Assembly (NCBI GenBank): GCA_964368625.1
Contig: CAYJBH010000007.1
Coordinates: forward strand, 1-64,000
DNA length: 64,000 nt
Direction of reading: 5' to 3'
Source: CAYJBH01 sp964368625
GTDB taxonomy: Bacteria > Bacillota > Clostridia > Oscillospirales > Ruminococcaceae
Positions within the stretch are counted from its first letter, which is position 1, and each line of letters starts with the position of its first letter. A program made the translations under genes and the position numbers. Shown here piece by piece: positions 26,754-34,945 of the stretch. The notes below the pieces were generated by a model that was not told the origin of the DNA, searched no databases, and saw only the letters and a list, made by a program, of their open reading frames with translations.

Positions 26754-27773
26754 ATGAACAGAAAAGAACTTGTTATTGCCGCTTTAAGCCACAAAAGCAC
26801 ACAGCCAATACCCTACCACATGGATTTCACTATGCAGGCAGAAGAAAAACTTATTGATTATACAGGCGATAGGGATATAATGCAGAAGATGGGAAGCTGC
26901 ATGCATTATACTCAGTATTGGGGATGGCCGACAGAGATAGAGGGGAGGCCGGAACGGTTTTTAGATGATTTTGGAGTTATCTGGAACCGTAGCGGTGCCG
27001 ATAAGGATATCGGTGTTGTTGAAAATATTCTTATTGAAGATGTTGAGGATCACAATTATTGCTTTCCAGAACCGGAGATTGCAAGGCTTCGCCGTGATAT
27101 TGAGGAGTTGATAGCTACGTCTGAGGATAAATTCACCTTTATGGGATTTGGCTTTTGCATGTTTGAGCGTAGCTGGAGCCTTATGGGGATGGAAAATGTT
27201 TTAATGAGCATGATAGCGGCGCCCGAGGCACTGGAAAAACTATACGATGATATCTGTGAATATGTTTTAAGGCTTGTAGACATAGCTCTTGAATATGATA
27301 TCGATGGGGTTTATTTTGGTGATGACTGGGGGCAGCAAAAAGGTCTCATTATGGGTCCCGATCACTGGAGAAGGTTTATAAAGCCAAGGATGGCAAGGCT
27401 TTACGAAAGGGTAAGAAGCAAGGGTAAGTTTGTTATTCAGCACTCCTGCGGAGACTGCCATGAAATATTTGAGGATCTTGTTGAGATAGGGTTAAGCTGT
27501 TATCAAACCTTTCAACCCGAAGTTTACGATATTAATGACATAAAGAATCGCTTTAAAGGCAGGCTTGCCATATGGGGCGGTATATCTACCCAACAGGCAT
27601 TGCCAACCATGACACCAAACGAGGTTAAGGAAGAGATAGTTAGAATAGTTAAGGTTTTAGGAGAGGGTGGCGGTCTGATAGTTGCGCCAACACACGCACT
27701 ATCACCCGACATCCCATCAGAAAATATTCTGGCGATGAACGAGGTGTTTACCAACCAGGATAAATATTTTTAA
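26754..27773 (+). CDS. URO-D family (MtaA/CmuA-type) methyltransferase
   Basis: 339 residues with a uroporphyrinogen decarboxylase fold. Members without haem context act as methylcobamide:CoM/THF methyltransferases or O-demethylase components. The Zn-binding signature is visible as VIQHSCGDCHE (His and Cys; further Cys nearby), followed by GRLAIWGGISTQQALP and a C-terminal IVAPTHALSPDIPSENI. No haem biosynthesis genes are near, and the divergent PocR-AraC regulator supports a role in methyl-group catabolism. It has no adjacent corrinoid protein, so it may work with the locus at 34.9-39.5 kb. The start ATG 26754 lacks a strong AGGAGG. Confidence 0.85.
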   Translation: MNRKELVIAALSHKSTQPIPYHMDFTMQAEEKLIDYTGDRDIMQKMGSCMHYTQYWGWPTEIEGRPERFLDDFGVIWNRSGADKDIGVVENILIEDVEDHNYCFPEPEIARLRRDIEELIATSEDKFTFMGFGFCMFERSWSLMGMENVLMSMIAAPEALEKLYDDICEYVLRLVDIALEYDIDGVYFGDDWGQQKGLIMGPDHWRRFIKPRMARLYERVRSKGKFVIQHSCGDCHEIFEDLVEIGLSCYQTFQPEVYDINDIKNRFKGRLAIWGGISTQQALPTMTPNEVKEEIVRIVKVLGEGGGLIVAPTHALSPDIPSENILAMNEVFTNQDKYF

Positions 27774-27808
27774 TTGCTCCAAAAAAAGGTAGACATAATA
27801 TCTACTTT

Positions 27809-27850
27809 AAAGAATCATCCTTCTGCTAGCTGAAGGGTGATTCTTTCTTA
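27809..27850 (+). terminator. Rho-independent terminator of the URO-D gene
   Basis: A 15-bp stem (27809-27823 with 27832-27846, one G-T pair) and an 8-base loop ending in TTCTTTCTT. Confidence 0.8.
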
Positions 27851-27896
27851 ATAATAATAACTGATAATAAATAATTAACGTTAAATGATACGAATT

Positions 27897-27914
27897 TTGA
27901 ATCGATTAAATAAT
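27897..27914 (+). promoter_or_regulatory. Putative operator of the LacI-SBP fusion regulator (autoregulation site)
   Basis: TTGAATCGATTAAATAAT, a CG-centred LacI-type imperfect palindrome, is 16/18 identical to a site at 30383-30400 upstream of the ABC operon. TTGAAT could also be a -35 element with TATATA 16 bases on (from 27919). A second CG-centred palindrome, TTAACGTTAA, lies at 27875-27884. Confidence 0.55.
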
Positions 27915-27987
27915 AAAATATATATAGACATTATTATACAAATATGGTAATCTAAATACAGAGCCATTAAATGCAAAAGGGGAGTTT

Positions 27988-30204
27988 ATGCCAACAATTA
28001 AAGATGTGGCAAAACAGGCTGGGGTATCTGTTGCTACAGTTTCAAATATTATTAACCACAAATCATGTGTTAGTAATGAAAAATATGAAAAAGTGATGAA
28101 GGTAATAGAAGAACTTAATTATACACCGAGCTTCTTGGCCAGTAATTTAAAAAACAATAAAGCAAAACTTATGGCTATAATTGTACCTGAGCTTAACATT
28201 TTTTATGGTCAGATAATTAAAGGAGTTCAGCAGTTTTTTGAAAAAGAAAACCGGTCTGTTGTAGTTAAGTGTAGCAACTACAGTGCTTACCAGGAGGCGA
28301 GCATGCTAACCGATCTGGTTGAGGTTGGTGTTAGAGGAGTAATAATAGCTTATTCAGCCATGAAAAACATTGAACAATATGAGGCAATTCAAGCATTATC
28401 GATCCCGATTGTATTCTTATGCAGTAAATCTGAAAATTATGATTATTCTTCAGTAACTTTTACCAATGCATCAATAATTTATGAGACTACTTTATCGATA
28501 GCTAAAAATAAAGAGTATAATAGAATCATGTTAATAACCTGTTCAAAAGATTATTCAGATGAACAGGAATGTATTAATGGTTTTGAAATGGCTGTTGAGA
28601 AAGCCGGGCTACAGGGTGAACATTGCGTGGTTAGAAACACAAGAGAACTTTCATATATCGACTTAATGGAAGTATTACCGGGAAATCAAAATTTACCGGA
28701 AACATTTATTGTTAGCAATCAAAATGTTGCTGAGAGCCTTCGAGACGTGCTAATGGCAATGGGAAAAAGAATCGACATTTACTTTTTGTCCGGAGATGCC
28801 ACATATGATTATTGTGAACAACAATTAATATGTATAAATAGAAGTGCAATAAAAATGGGGCAAACAGGCGCTAGGTTAATAGAAGATTACAACAAATCGC
28901 CTCTATACAGTGAAAGCAGTAATGTTAAAATTGAACAAACGGATTATGTTTACGAAAATTTAAATTGGAAAAAATATCGAAAGAAAAAAATAAGGGTATT
29001 GGCTCTAGAAGGCCAGCAAAGTAAAGCTCTACGTAAGTTAGCTTCTTTTTTTAAAAATGAGTATGGAATAGAGGTTGAATGTACATGCTTAGGGTACACG
29101 GAGCTTTATGATAGGATAATTGAAGAAAACAACAAATGCCGTAGCGATTTTGATGTTTTTATGTTAGACTATCAACAGTTTGCTAGCATTTTAAATGAGA
29201 AGTATTTATTAAATATTAGAGAATATTTAGATAATGACGGTGATAATTTTATTAGTGGTTTTTTACCGATAGCAAAAAAAGAATTCATAGAGTATAGCAG
29301 TGAAGGCATATATAACATTCCTTTGTTAACTACTATGCAGCTACTGTTTTATCGTAGAGATCTATTCGAGGATAAAAGTCTGCAATGGCATTTTTTTAAA
29401 AAACATGGAGTAGATCTTCGTCCACCAAGAACATGGTCTGAATTTGATATTATTGCCCAATATTTCACAAGATCAATTAATCCCGAATCTCCTGTAAAAT
29501 ATGGGGTATCGATGGGAGATTTTTCTCCAATATCGATTTGTGAGCAGTTTTTTCCAAGGCAATGGGCATATAGGGGAAGTTTGGTTTCTAACGGAAAAGT
29601 TAGCTTTGATAATCTTAAAAACAAAAAAGCGCTAAGTAGCATGTTGCAGTCTTTTTTATGCTCTGAACCAGTGGCTAGCTACACAACAGAAAATCTTAAC
29701 AGTATTTTAAATGGCGATACAGCCATGTGTATGACATATGCAACTCATGTGCCTTGCACAAAGGTAGATGTTAATTATCGAGTTGATTATAGCGACATTC
29801 TGGCAACTCGTGTTCCCGGCAACTGCCCAATGTTGGGCGGTTGGTCTTTAGGAATTAATAGTTTTTCAAAAATGCCTTTTGAGAGTTATATGTTCATTAA
29901 ATGGCTAACCAGCAACAAAAACATGGCGAAAAACACCTTGTTAGGAGGGTTTGTGCCTAAAAATATTTCAAAAGATAATGTACAGATAAATTTTGTATAT
30001 CCTTGGGTAAAAGATTTGTTAAAGAACTTCAACAACGCAAAGCGTAGAAATGACATAAAAACTATAAAAGGTGAGCATATTGAAAGGGTTCAAATAGATG
30101 CTATACTAGCTGAGGGGATTACCGAAATATTTAAGGGGTCTAAAACGATGGCTGAGGTAAGTGAGATGTTAGAAAATAATTTAAATAAAATTATTAATAG
30201 GTAA
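27988..30204 (+). CDS. LacI-family regulator fused to an SBP type-1 extracellular solute-binding-like domain
   Basis: 738 residues, about twice the usual LacI length of 330-350. Residues 1-48 form the LacI helix-turn-helix (TIKDVAKQAGVSVATVSNII), followed by the hinge (YTPSFLASNLKN) and a periplasmic-binding-like sensor (about 60-325). After a basic linker (about 328-335) comes a second sugar-binding module of the SBP_bac_1 type (about 336-735): NIPLLTTMQLLFYRRDLFED, PRTWSEFDIIAQYFT, LNGDTAMCMTYATH and GGWSLGINSFSKMP. There is no signal peptide, so both modules are cytoplasmic. It probably integrates two ligands to control the sugar ABC operon downstream. Confidence 0.92.
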   Translation: MPTIKDVAKQAGVSVATVSNIINHKSCVSNEKYEKVMKVIEELNYTPSFLASNLKNNKAKLMAIIVPELNIFYGQIIKGVQQFFEKENRSVVVKCSNYSAYQEASMLTDLVEVGVRGVIIAYSAMKNIEQYEAIQALSIPIVFLCSKSENYDYSSVTFTNASIIYETTLSIAKNKEYNRIMLITCSKDYSDEQECINGFEMAVEKAGLQGEHCVVRNTRELSYIDLMEVLPGNQNLPETFIVSNQNVAESLRDVLMAMGKRIDIYFLSGDATYDYCEQQLICINRSAIKMGQTGARLIEDYNKSPLYSESSNVKIEQTDYVYENLNWKKYRKKKIRVLALEGQQSKALRKLASFFKNEYGIEVECTCLGYTELYDRIIEENNKCRSDFDVFMLDYQQFASILNEKYLLNIREYLDNDGDNFISGFLPIAKKEFIEYSSEGIYNIPLLTTMQLLFYRRDLFEDKSLQWHFFKKHGVDLRPPRTWSEFDIIAQYFTRSINPESPVKYGVSMGDFSPISICEQFFPRQWAYRGSLVSNGKVSFDNLKNKKALSSMLQSFLCSEPVASYTTENLNSILNGDTAMCMTYATHVPCTKVDVNYRVDYSDILATRVPGNCPMLGGWSLGINSFSKMPFESYMFIKWLTSNKNMAKNTLLGGFVPKNISKDNVQINFVYPWVKDLLKNFNNAKRRNDIKTIKGEHIERVQIDAILAEGITEIFKGSKTMAEVSEMLENNLNKIINR

Positions 30205-30254
30205 TAAAATAAGATAAATTATTTTAATTATTAGCATATGGATTGATAAAAGTT

Positions 30255-30291
30255 AAAATTTGTGCGGTGGTATTTCCGCACAAATTTTTTG
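30255..30291 (+). terminator. Rho-independent terminator of the LacI-SBP gene
   Basis: A 13-bp perfect stem (30255-30267 with 30276-30288), 8-base loop and a T run to 30290. Confidence 0.88.
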
Positions 30292-30382
30292 CTATATGAA
30301 AACATTCGGATAAGCCGGTGGCTATGTGTTGGCTTAATATATTTATAAACAAATAAAGACTTACACCTGGTTTAATCAATAT

Positions 30383-30400
30383 TTGAAACGGTTAAATAAT
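30383..30400 (+). promoter_or_regulatory. Putative regulator site upstream of the sugar ABC operon
   Basis: TTGAAACGGTTAAATAAT matches the site at 27897-27914 in 16 of 18 positions. Its centre is about 37 bases upstream of the -35 of the likely promoter (30427), roughly -70 from the transcription start. This position fits activation better than simple repression. Confidence 0.55.
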
Positions 30401-30426
30401 TATATCAAACAATATTTTAAAATGTG

Positions 30427-30455
30427 TTGTATTTTGTAAATTGTTATGCTAATAT
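30427..30455 (+). promoter_or_regulatory. Extended -10 promoter of the sugar ABC operon
   Basis: TTGTAT (30427-30432), a 17-base spacer and TAATAT (30450-30455) preceded by TGC, an extended -10. ATG 30493 follows about 38 bases later. Confidence 0.6.
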
Positions 30456-30492
30456 TTATTTACCCGATAAACTATACAAAATGGAGGACTAA

Positions 30493-31533
30493 ATGAGAAA
30501 GTTTTTATCACTTATTCTAGCAGTGTTGGTAAGCGCAACTTTGCTTGCCGGCTGCACAACTGAGCAACCTGTGATTACCGAACAAGAAACGGAAAAAACA
30601 TCCAGTGCAACAACCGAGGCTGAAAATACTGAATCAGATGCCGGCACAGACGAAGTTAAAAAAATAGCATTTGCAGTAAACTCGTTAGATAATGAGATAT
30701 GGGCCTTAACTTCTGCAAGCCTAACAGCTTTTGGTGAAGAAATGGGCTATGAGGTTACAACATTATCAGCAAACTCAAATGCCTCAACACAGGTTGACCA
30801 ATTGGAGAGTTGTATAGAAGCCGGTTATGATGTTATTGCTCTTGATCCTGTTGATACATCAGCGGTTGAGGATGTTTGCCAAAAGGCGTTAGATGCGGGT
30901 ATAGTTGTTGTAAACTATGGACAGGAATTCCAGAATGCTACAACTTCTATAATACTTGATGAAGTTAATACCGGAACAAGTATGGGCGTTGCAGCAGCAG
31001 AATGGGTTCTTGAAAACTGGGCTGATAAGGAAAACTACAAGGTTATTTGCGTTGGCTACGATGTTGTTCCGGTTCTTATAACTCGTTTAGATTCATTTAA
31101 AGCAGGGTTTGAGTCTGTAATTCCGGATGCTGAATTTGTTACCGACATTAATGGTGGTAGTGCTGCAGAATCTATGACATCCGGCGAGAGTGCCTTACAG
31201 GCTAATCCAGATATTAATGTTTGTCTCGCTATTGGTGGTGATCAAGCTTATGGATTTGTTCAGGCAGCAATTGCAGCGGGAATACCGGAAGAAGATTTAG
31301 TTGCCTTTGCAATTGATGCAACCGAGCAATCAATGAAAATGTTAAAGTCCGGTGAGTATATAAAAGGCATTATGTCGGTTGGTTCTGTGGATGCTAAGGC
31401 AAAACTACTTATAGAAACCATCGACACGATTGTAACCGGTGGAGAGGTACCTGAGAAAACGTACTTCGATGAAGATTGGATAGATGCGACTAACATAGAA
31501 GAAAAATTTGTTGAATACGGATTTACCGAATAG
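30493..31533 (+). CDS. Sugar ABC transporter substrate-binding lipoprotein (RbsB/Peripla_BP_4 family)
   Basis: 346 residues. The N-terminal lipoprotein signal has a lipobox LLAGC (Cys about 21), then a Thr/Glu-rich linker (about 22-55). The mature domain has the RbsB-like two-lobe fold: KKIAFAVNSLDNEIWA, QLESCIEAGYDVIALDPVD, and later INVCLAIGGDQAYGFVQA. It captures a pentose-like or other small sugar outside the membrane for the ATPase and permease encoded downstream. GGAGG lies 5 bases before the start. A 15-bp hairpin follows the gene, likely giving more of this mRNA than of the membrane parts. Confidence 0.92.
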   Translation: MRKFLSLILAVLVSATLLAGCTTEQPVITEQETEKTSSATTEAENTESDAGTDEVKKIAFAVNSLDNEIWALTSASLTAFGEEMGYEVTTLSANSNASTQVDQLESCIEAGYDVIALDPVDTSAVEDVCQKALDAGIVVVNYGQEFQNATTSIILDEVNTGTSMGVAAAEWVLENWADKENYKVICVGYDVVPVLITRLDSFKAGFESVIPDAEFVTDINGGSAAESMTSGESALQANPDINVCLAIGGDQAYGFVQAAIAAGIPEEDLVAFAIDATEQSMKMLKSGEYIKGIMSVGSVDAKAKLLIETIDTIVTGGEVPEKTYFDEDWIDATNIEEKFVEYGFTE

Positions 31534-31550
31534 CACATTTTGCCTAAAAA

Positions 31551-31588
31551 ATTGTTATGAAAGGCACATATTCGCCTTTCATAACAAT
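31551..31588 (+). promoter_or_regulatory. Intercistronic 15-bp hairpin after the binding-protein gene
   Basis: A perfect 15-bp stem (31551-31565 with 31574-31588) and 8-base loop, without a real T tail. Such stems between binding-protein and membrane-component genes usually protect the upstream mRNA or partly terminate transcription, so the binding protein is made in excess. Confidence 0.7.
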
Positions 31589-31637
31589 AAAGTTTAAAAA
31601 TTAAGAATTAATATGCAAAACACAAAGGGATCGTTTC

Positions 31638-33137
31638 ATGCAAAAAATTTTAGAGTTCCAAAACATTACAGTTAGATTTCCTGGAGTGTTGGCTTTAAAT
31701 GATGTAACAATTTCCTTGCATCAAGGTGAAGTTCATGCTCTGGCCGGTGAAAACGGAGCAGGTAAATCAACCCTTATTAAAACCTGCACCGGCGTAAACA
31801 CTCCAACCATCGGTCAAATAGTGTTTGATGGGAAAACATATAAATCATTTACCCCAAATTTAGCAAAAAAACTTGGCATTGGAGTTATCTATCAAGAGTT
31901 AAGCTTGGCGAACAACCTTTCGGTTGCAGAAAATATATTTTTGGGCAACGCAATTAGAAAATTTGGTACTATTGATAAAAAAGCTATGAATAAGCGAGCT
32001 AAAGAAATATTTGATGATATGGGCATCGATATAAATCCATCAGCCTTAGTAAGCTCGTTAACTGTTGGATATCAACAGATGGTTGAGGTAGCGAGGGCTC
32101 TTTCACAGAATGTTAGATTTTTGGTATTAGACGAACCAACATCACCACTAACAACCGCAGAAGTAGAAATGCTGTTTACTGTAGTGGCAACATTAAAGTC
32201 ACGTGGGGTTACAATTGTTTACATATCACATAGGTTGGAAGAAATATTTAAAATTTGTGATAGAATTTCAATATTAAGAGATGGCAATTTTATCTGTACA
32301 AAAAATATAAATGAAACAAGCCGTGAAGAGTTAGTTTCTTTAATGGTTGGTAGATCAATAAGTGAAGTTTATCCGGCAAGACCATCTGTAAAAGATGCCA
32401 GTATAGTTTTAGAAACTAAAAATCTTACCGGTAATGGAGACCATAATGTTTCAATGCAGTTGAAAAAGGGAGAAATATTAGGTCTTGGCGGTTTAATTGG
32501 AGCCGGAAGAACAGAATTTGTTCAGATGTTGTTTGGCGTAATAAAACCCACCGAAGGGAAGATATTATTGCGTGGTAAAGCTGTGTCTATAAAAAATCCA
32601 GCAGATGCAATGTCTAAAGGCATTGTTTTAGCTCCTGAGGATAGAAAGCAGCAGGGGGTATTGCTTCAAATGACGGTAAAGCAGAATATAAGCATGTCGG
32701 TTTTAAAACGTATTTCTAAGGTTGCTGTTGTAATGAAAAAGAAAGAACAGGATCTTGCAGAAACCTATAAAAAATTATTATTAATTAAAACGGCAGACAT
32801 TAATAAACAGATTGTTCGTAATCTTTCGGGAGGCAATCAACAAAAGGTTGTGTTAGCCAAGGGACTAGCAACTGAACCGGAAATAATAATAATGGACGAA
32901 CCAACTCGTGGAATTGATGTTGGGGCAAAACAGGAAATTTATAGCTTGATGAATGAATTAACATCCCAAGGTAGATCAATAATTATGATTTCATCAGATA
33001 TGCCTGAGCTATTAGGGATGTCGGATAGAATAATGGTTTTTTCTGAAGGAAGCGTTACCGGAGAGCTTTCTAGGTGTGATTTTAGCCAAGAGAAGGTATT
33101 AGATTTGGCTTCAAAAGGTAAGTTAGGAGTAAATTAA
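31638..33137 (+). CDS. Sugar ABC transporter ATP-binding protein (RbsA/MglA type, duplicated ATPase)
   Basis: 499 residues with two ABC domains. Domain 1: Walker A GENGAGKSTLIK (about 39), signature region LTVGYQQMVEVARAL and Walker B FLVLDEPTSPLT. Domain 2: degenerate Walker A GLIGAGRTEFVQ (about 285), LSGGNQQKVVLAKGL and IIIMDEPTRGID. This arrangement is characteristic of ribose/galactose-type importers. The gene is followed after 2 bases by the permease. The first-domain signature is VGYQQ in place of the canonical SGGQ-type motif, as in other RbsA proteins. Confidence 0.95.
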   Translation: MQKILEFQNITVRFPGVLALNDVTISLHQGEVHALAGENGAGKSTLIKTCTGVNTPTIGQIVFDGKTYKSFTPNLAKKLGIGVIYQELSLANNLSVAENIFLGNAIRKFGTIDKKAMNKRAKEIFDDMGIDINPSALVSSLTVGYQQMVEVARALSQNVRFLVLDEPTSPLTTAEVEMLFTVVATLKSRGVTIVYISHRLEEIFKICDRISILRDGNFICTKNINETSREELVSLMVGRSISEVYPARPSVKDASIVLETKNLTGNGDHNVSMQLKKGEILGLGGLIGAGRTEFVQMLFGVIKPTEGKILLRGKAVSIKNPADAMSKGIVLAPEDRKQQGVLLQMTVKQNISMSVLKRISKVAVVMKKKEQDLAETYKKLLLIKTADINKQIVRNLSGGNQQKVVLAKGLATEPEIIIMDEPTRGIDVGAKQEIYSLMNELTSQGRSIIMISSDMPELLGMSDRIMVFSEGSVTGELSRCDFSQEKVLDLASKGKLGVN

Positions 33138-33139
33138 GA

Positions 33140-34096
33140 ATGAAAAGCAAAAACACAATAAATGAGTTACTCAAGGACTATGGCATTTTTTTAATTTTAG
33201 TGGCAACTGTGTTAATCTTTACCTTTGCAGCAGACAATTTTTTTACTGTATCTAATGGGTTTACAGTTGCAAGGCAGGTTTCTTTGGTAGGAATTGCAGC
33301 AGTTGGAATGTTAATGGTTTTAGTATTGGGGCTGGTTGATCTTTCTGTTGGATCTATGGTTTCGTTTACCTGCGTATTTGGCGCCTACATAATGAAGGCT
33401 GGGGTTAATCCGATATTGGCTTGCTTAATCGTATTGGTTGTTGCAGCAGTAATAGGAACAATACAAGGCTTAATTATTTCTAAAATTCATGTTCCGGCAT
33501 TTATCGTAACACTTGCATTTATGAACATTCTTTCGGGATGCGCCTACCTACTTACAGACGGTAGACCGATATATGATTTTTCCGAAAGTTTTGCAATGTT
33601 AGGACAAGGCTATATAGGGATAATTCCTATTCCGGTTATAGTTATGACTATTTGTTTGGCTGTAGGCTGGTATATAATGAATTGGTCATACTTTGGGCGA
33701 TATTTTTACGCTTTAGGAGGAAATGAAGAAGCTTCTATGTTGGCTGGTATTAATGTTGACTTGGTTAAAACGGCGGCGTTCGCCATGAGCTCAGTATTTG
33801 CTGCACTTTCCGGATTAGTTTTACTGTCACGTATACAAACAGGAAATGCGGGTAACGGAACAGGCTTTGAGTTTGATGTTATTATAGCATGTGTTTTAGG
33901 CGGAGTTAGTCCATCTGGCGGCAAAGGACGCATATTTAATATAGTAGTTGGAGCATTAATAATAGGCGTTTTAAATAATGGTATGATTATTTTAGGTATG
34001 AGTGAGTATATTCAACTTGTAGTTAAGGGAGCTATATTAGCAATAGCGGTTTCAATCGATCAACTGCAAAAGCGTCGTGATGGAATAAAAGTATAG
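33140..34096 (+). CDS. Sugar ABC transporter permease (RbsC/BPD_transp_2 family)
   Basis: 318 residues, about 9-10 membrane helices. The conserved cytoplasmic coupling motif of the family is seen as YALGGNEEASMLAGINVDLVK (EAA-like), and GLVDLSVGSMVSF and GGVSPSGGKGRIFN are typical of RbsC relatives. It probably forms a homodimer with the duplicated ATPase. The start ATG 33140 has TAGGAG within the end of the previous gene. Confidence 0.94.
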   Translation: MKSKNTINELLKDYGIFLILVATVLIFTFAADNFFTVSNGFTVARQVSLVGIAAVGMLMVLVLGLVDLSVGSMVSFTCVFGAYIMKAGVNPILACLIVLVVAAVIGTIQGLIISKIHVPAFIVTLAFMNILSGCAYLLTDGRPIYDFSESFAMLGQGYIGIIPIPVIVMTICLAVGWYIMNWSYFGRYFYALGGNEEASMLAGINVDLVKTAAFAMSSVFAALSGLVLLSRIQTGNAGNGTGFEFDVIIACVLGGVSPSGGKGRIFNIVVGALIIGVLNNGMIILGMSEYIQLVVKGAILAIAVSIDQLQKRRDGIKV

Positions 34097-34141
34097 TATA
34101 GTAGTAAGCAAATTATAATAAGAAATAAGGAGAAAATAAAA

Positions 34142-34846
34142 ATGATAACTAAGGAACAATTCGCAGCAGTACAAGATCATTCCTGTCTAGGAAACTATGT
34201 TTCTCAAGAAACGGTAAAACGTTTTTGTGAAGAGGTGTTGGAATATGGCTTTGCATCGGTTTATGTTAACCCAAGCGATGTAAAATATGCTCGTTCGATT
34301 ATTGGGAACAGAGCAGCAGTTGGAACAGTTATTGGCTTTCCTCAAGGCGTTAACACTATTGAATCAAAAATTTTTGAAGGTATTAATGCTATTGAACAAG
34401 GAGCAAATGAACTTGATATAGTTATTAATATTTCTAAACTTAAAGACGGTGAAACAGAATACTGCCTTAAAGAACTTACCGAGTTTACAAAAGCAATGAA
34501 AGAAAAAGACTCAGAGGTTATTGTTAAGGTTATTATTGAGTGTTATTATCTAACACATGCAGAAAAAATAAAGGCTTGTAAAATTGTTGCTGATTCGGGA
34601 GCAGACTATATTAAACAAAGCACCGGAACAACACCAAATAATAGTTTTAACCTAGGCGATATTAAACTAATGAATGCTCTTGTTGGAGATCGCATTAAAA
34701 TTAAGTCTGCCGGTTGGATTATGAACCTAGAGGATGCCGTGGGGACAATTGAGTTTGGAGCATCTAGAGTAGGAAACAGCGAAGCCGTTCAGTGGTTAAA
34801 AGAATGGGATGAAAATCATTGGTATGACCCAATTAAGACGCTTTAA
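34142..34846 (+). CDS. DeoC-family aldolase (deoxyribose-phosphate aldolase-like), altered phosphate site
   Basis: 234 residues, TIM barrel. Conserved catalytic residues of DeoC are present: Asp92 (ELDIVIN), Schiff-base Lys158 (YIKQSTG) and Lys188 (IKIKSAG). The usual phosphate-binding ASGGIRT and GTS(S/A)G stretches read SAGWIMN (189-195) and GNSEA (211-215), so phosphate handling may differ. It is the last gene of the sugar ABC operon, with AAGGAG upstream and a strong terminator after it. No nucleoside phosphorylase or deoxyribokinase is next to it, so calling it deoC proper would be over-assignment. It probably cleaves the imported sugar or its derivative. Confidence 0.85.
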   Translation: MITKEQFAAVQDHSCLGNYVSQETVKRFCEEVLEYGFASVYVNPSDVKYARSIIGNRAAVGTVIGFPQGVNTIESKIFEGINAIEQGANELDIVINISKLKDGETEYCLKELTEFTKAMKEKDSEVIVKVIIECYYLTHAEKIKACKIVADSGADYIKQSTGTTPNNSFNLGDIKLMNALVGDRIKIKSAGWIMNLEDAVGTIEFGASRVGNSEAVQWLKEWDENHWYDPIKTL

Positions 34847-34867
34847 ATAGCCAAAGCTTACAGCTTA

Positions 34868-34914
34868 GTTAAAAGTAAAAAAACCGCCTTGTTAGGCGGC
34901 TTTTTACTTTTAAC
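34868..34914. terminator. Bidirectional terminator after the ABC/aldolase operon
   Basis: A long stem (34868-34888 with 34895-34914) with CCGCC/GGCGG at the top and A/T arms below, so it has U tails in both directions. It lies between convergent genes. Confidence 0.88.
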
Positions 34915-34945
34915 TGTAGGGTTTAACCATATTTGCAGTTTTAAA

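Noticed and set aside
26754..27773. Uroporphyrinogen decarboxylase (hemE) of haem synthesis
   Set aside because: No haem genes are near; the divergent PocR-AraC regulator and the CmuA/MtaA-like HxCG motif favour a methyltransferase.
27988..30204. Possibility that the 738-residue regulator is two genes wrongly joined
   Set aside because: A single continuous frame with no stop or internal ribosome site at the junction, and no signal peptide before the second module.
30383..30400. CcpA catabolite-repression (cre) site
   Set aside because: Spacing between TG and the central CG is one base short of the cre consensus, and the motif matches the local regulator site better.
34142..34846. LsrF/AI-2 processing role for the aldolase and ABC importer
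   Set aside because: Only one permease gene and no LsrK, LsrG or LsrB-like features; the sequence is DeoC-like.
34860..34940. Replication origin or terminus at the strand switch
   Set aside because: Plus-strand genes give way to minus-strand genes here, but there is no DnaA-box cluster, dnaA/dnaN or dif-like site; a shared terminator explains the junction.
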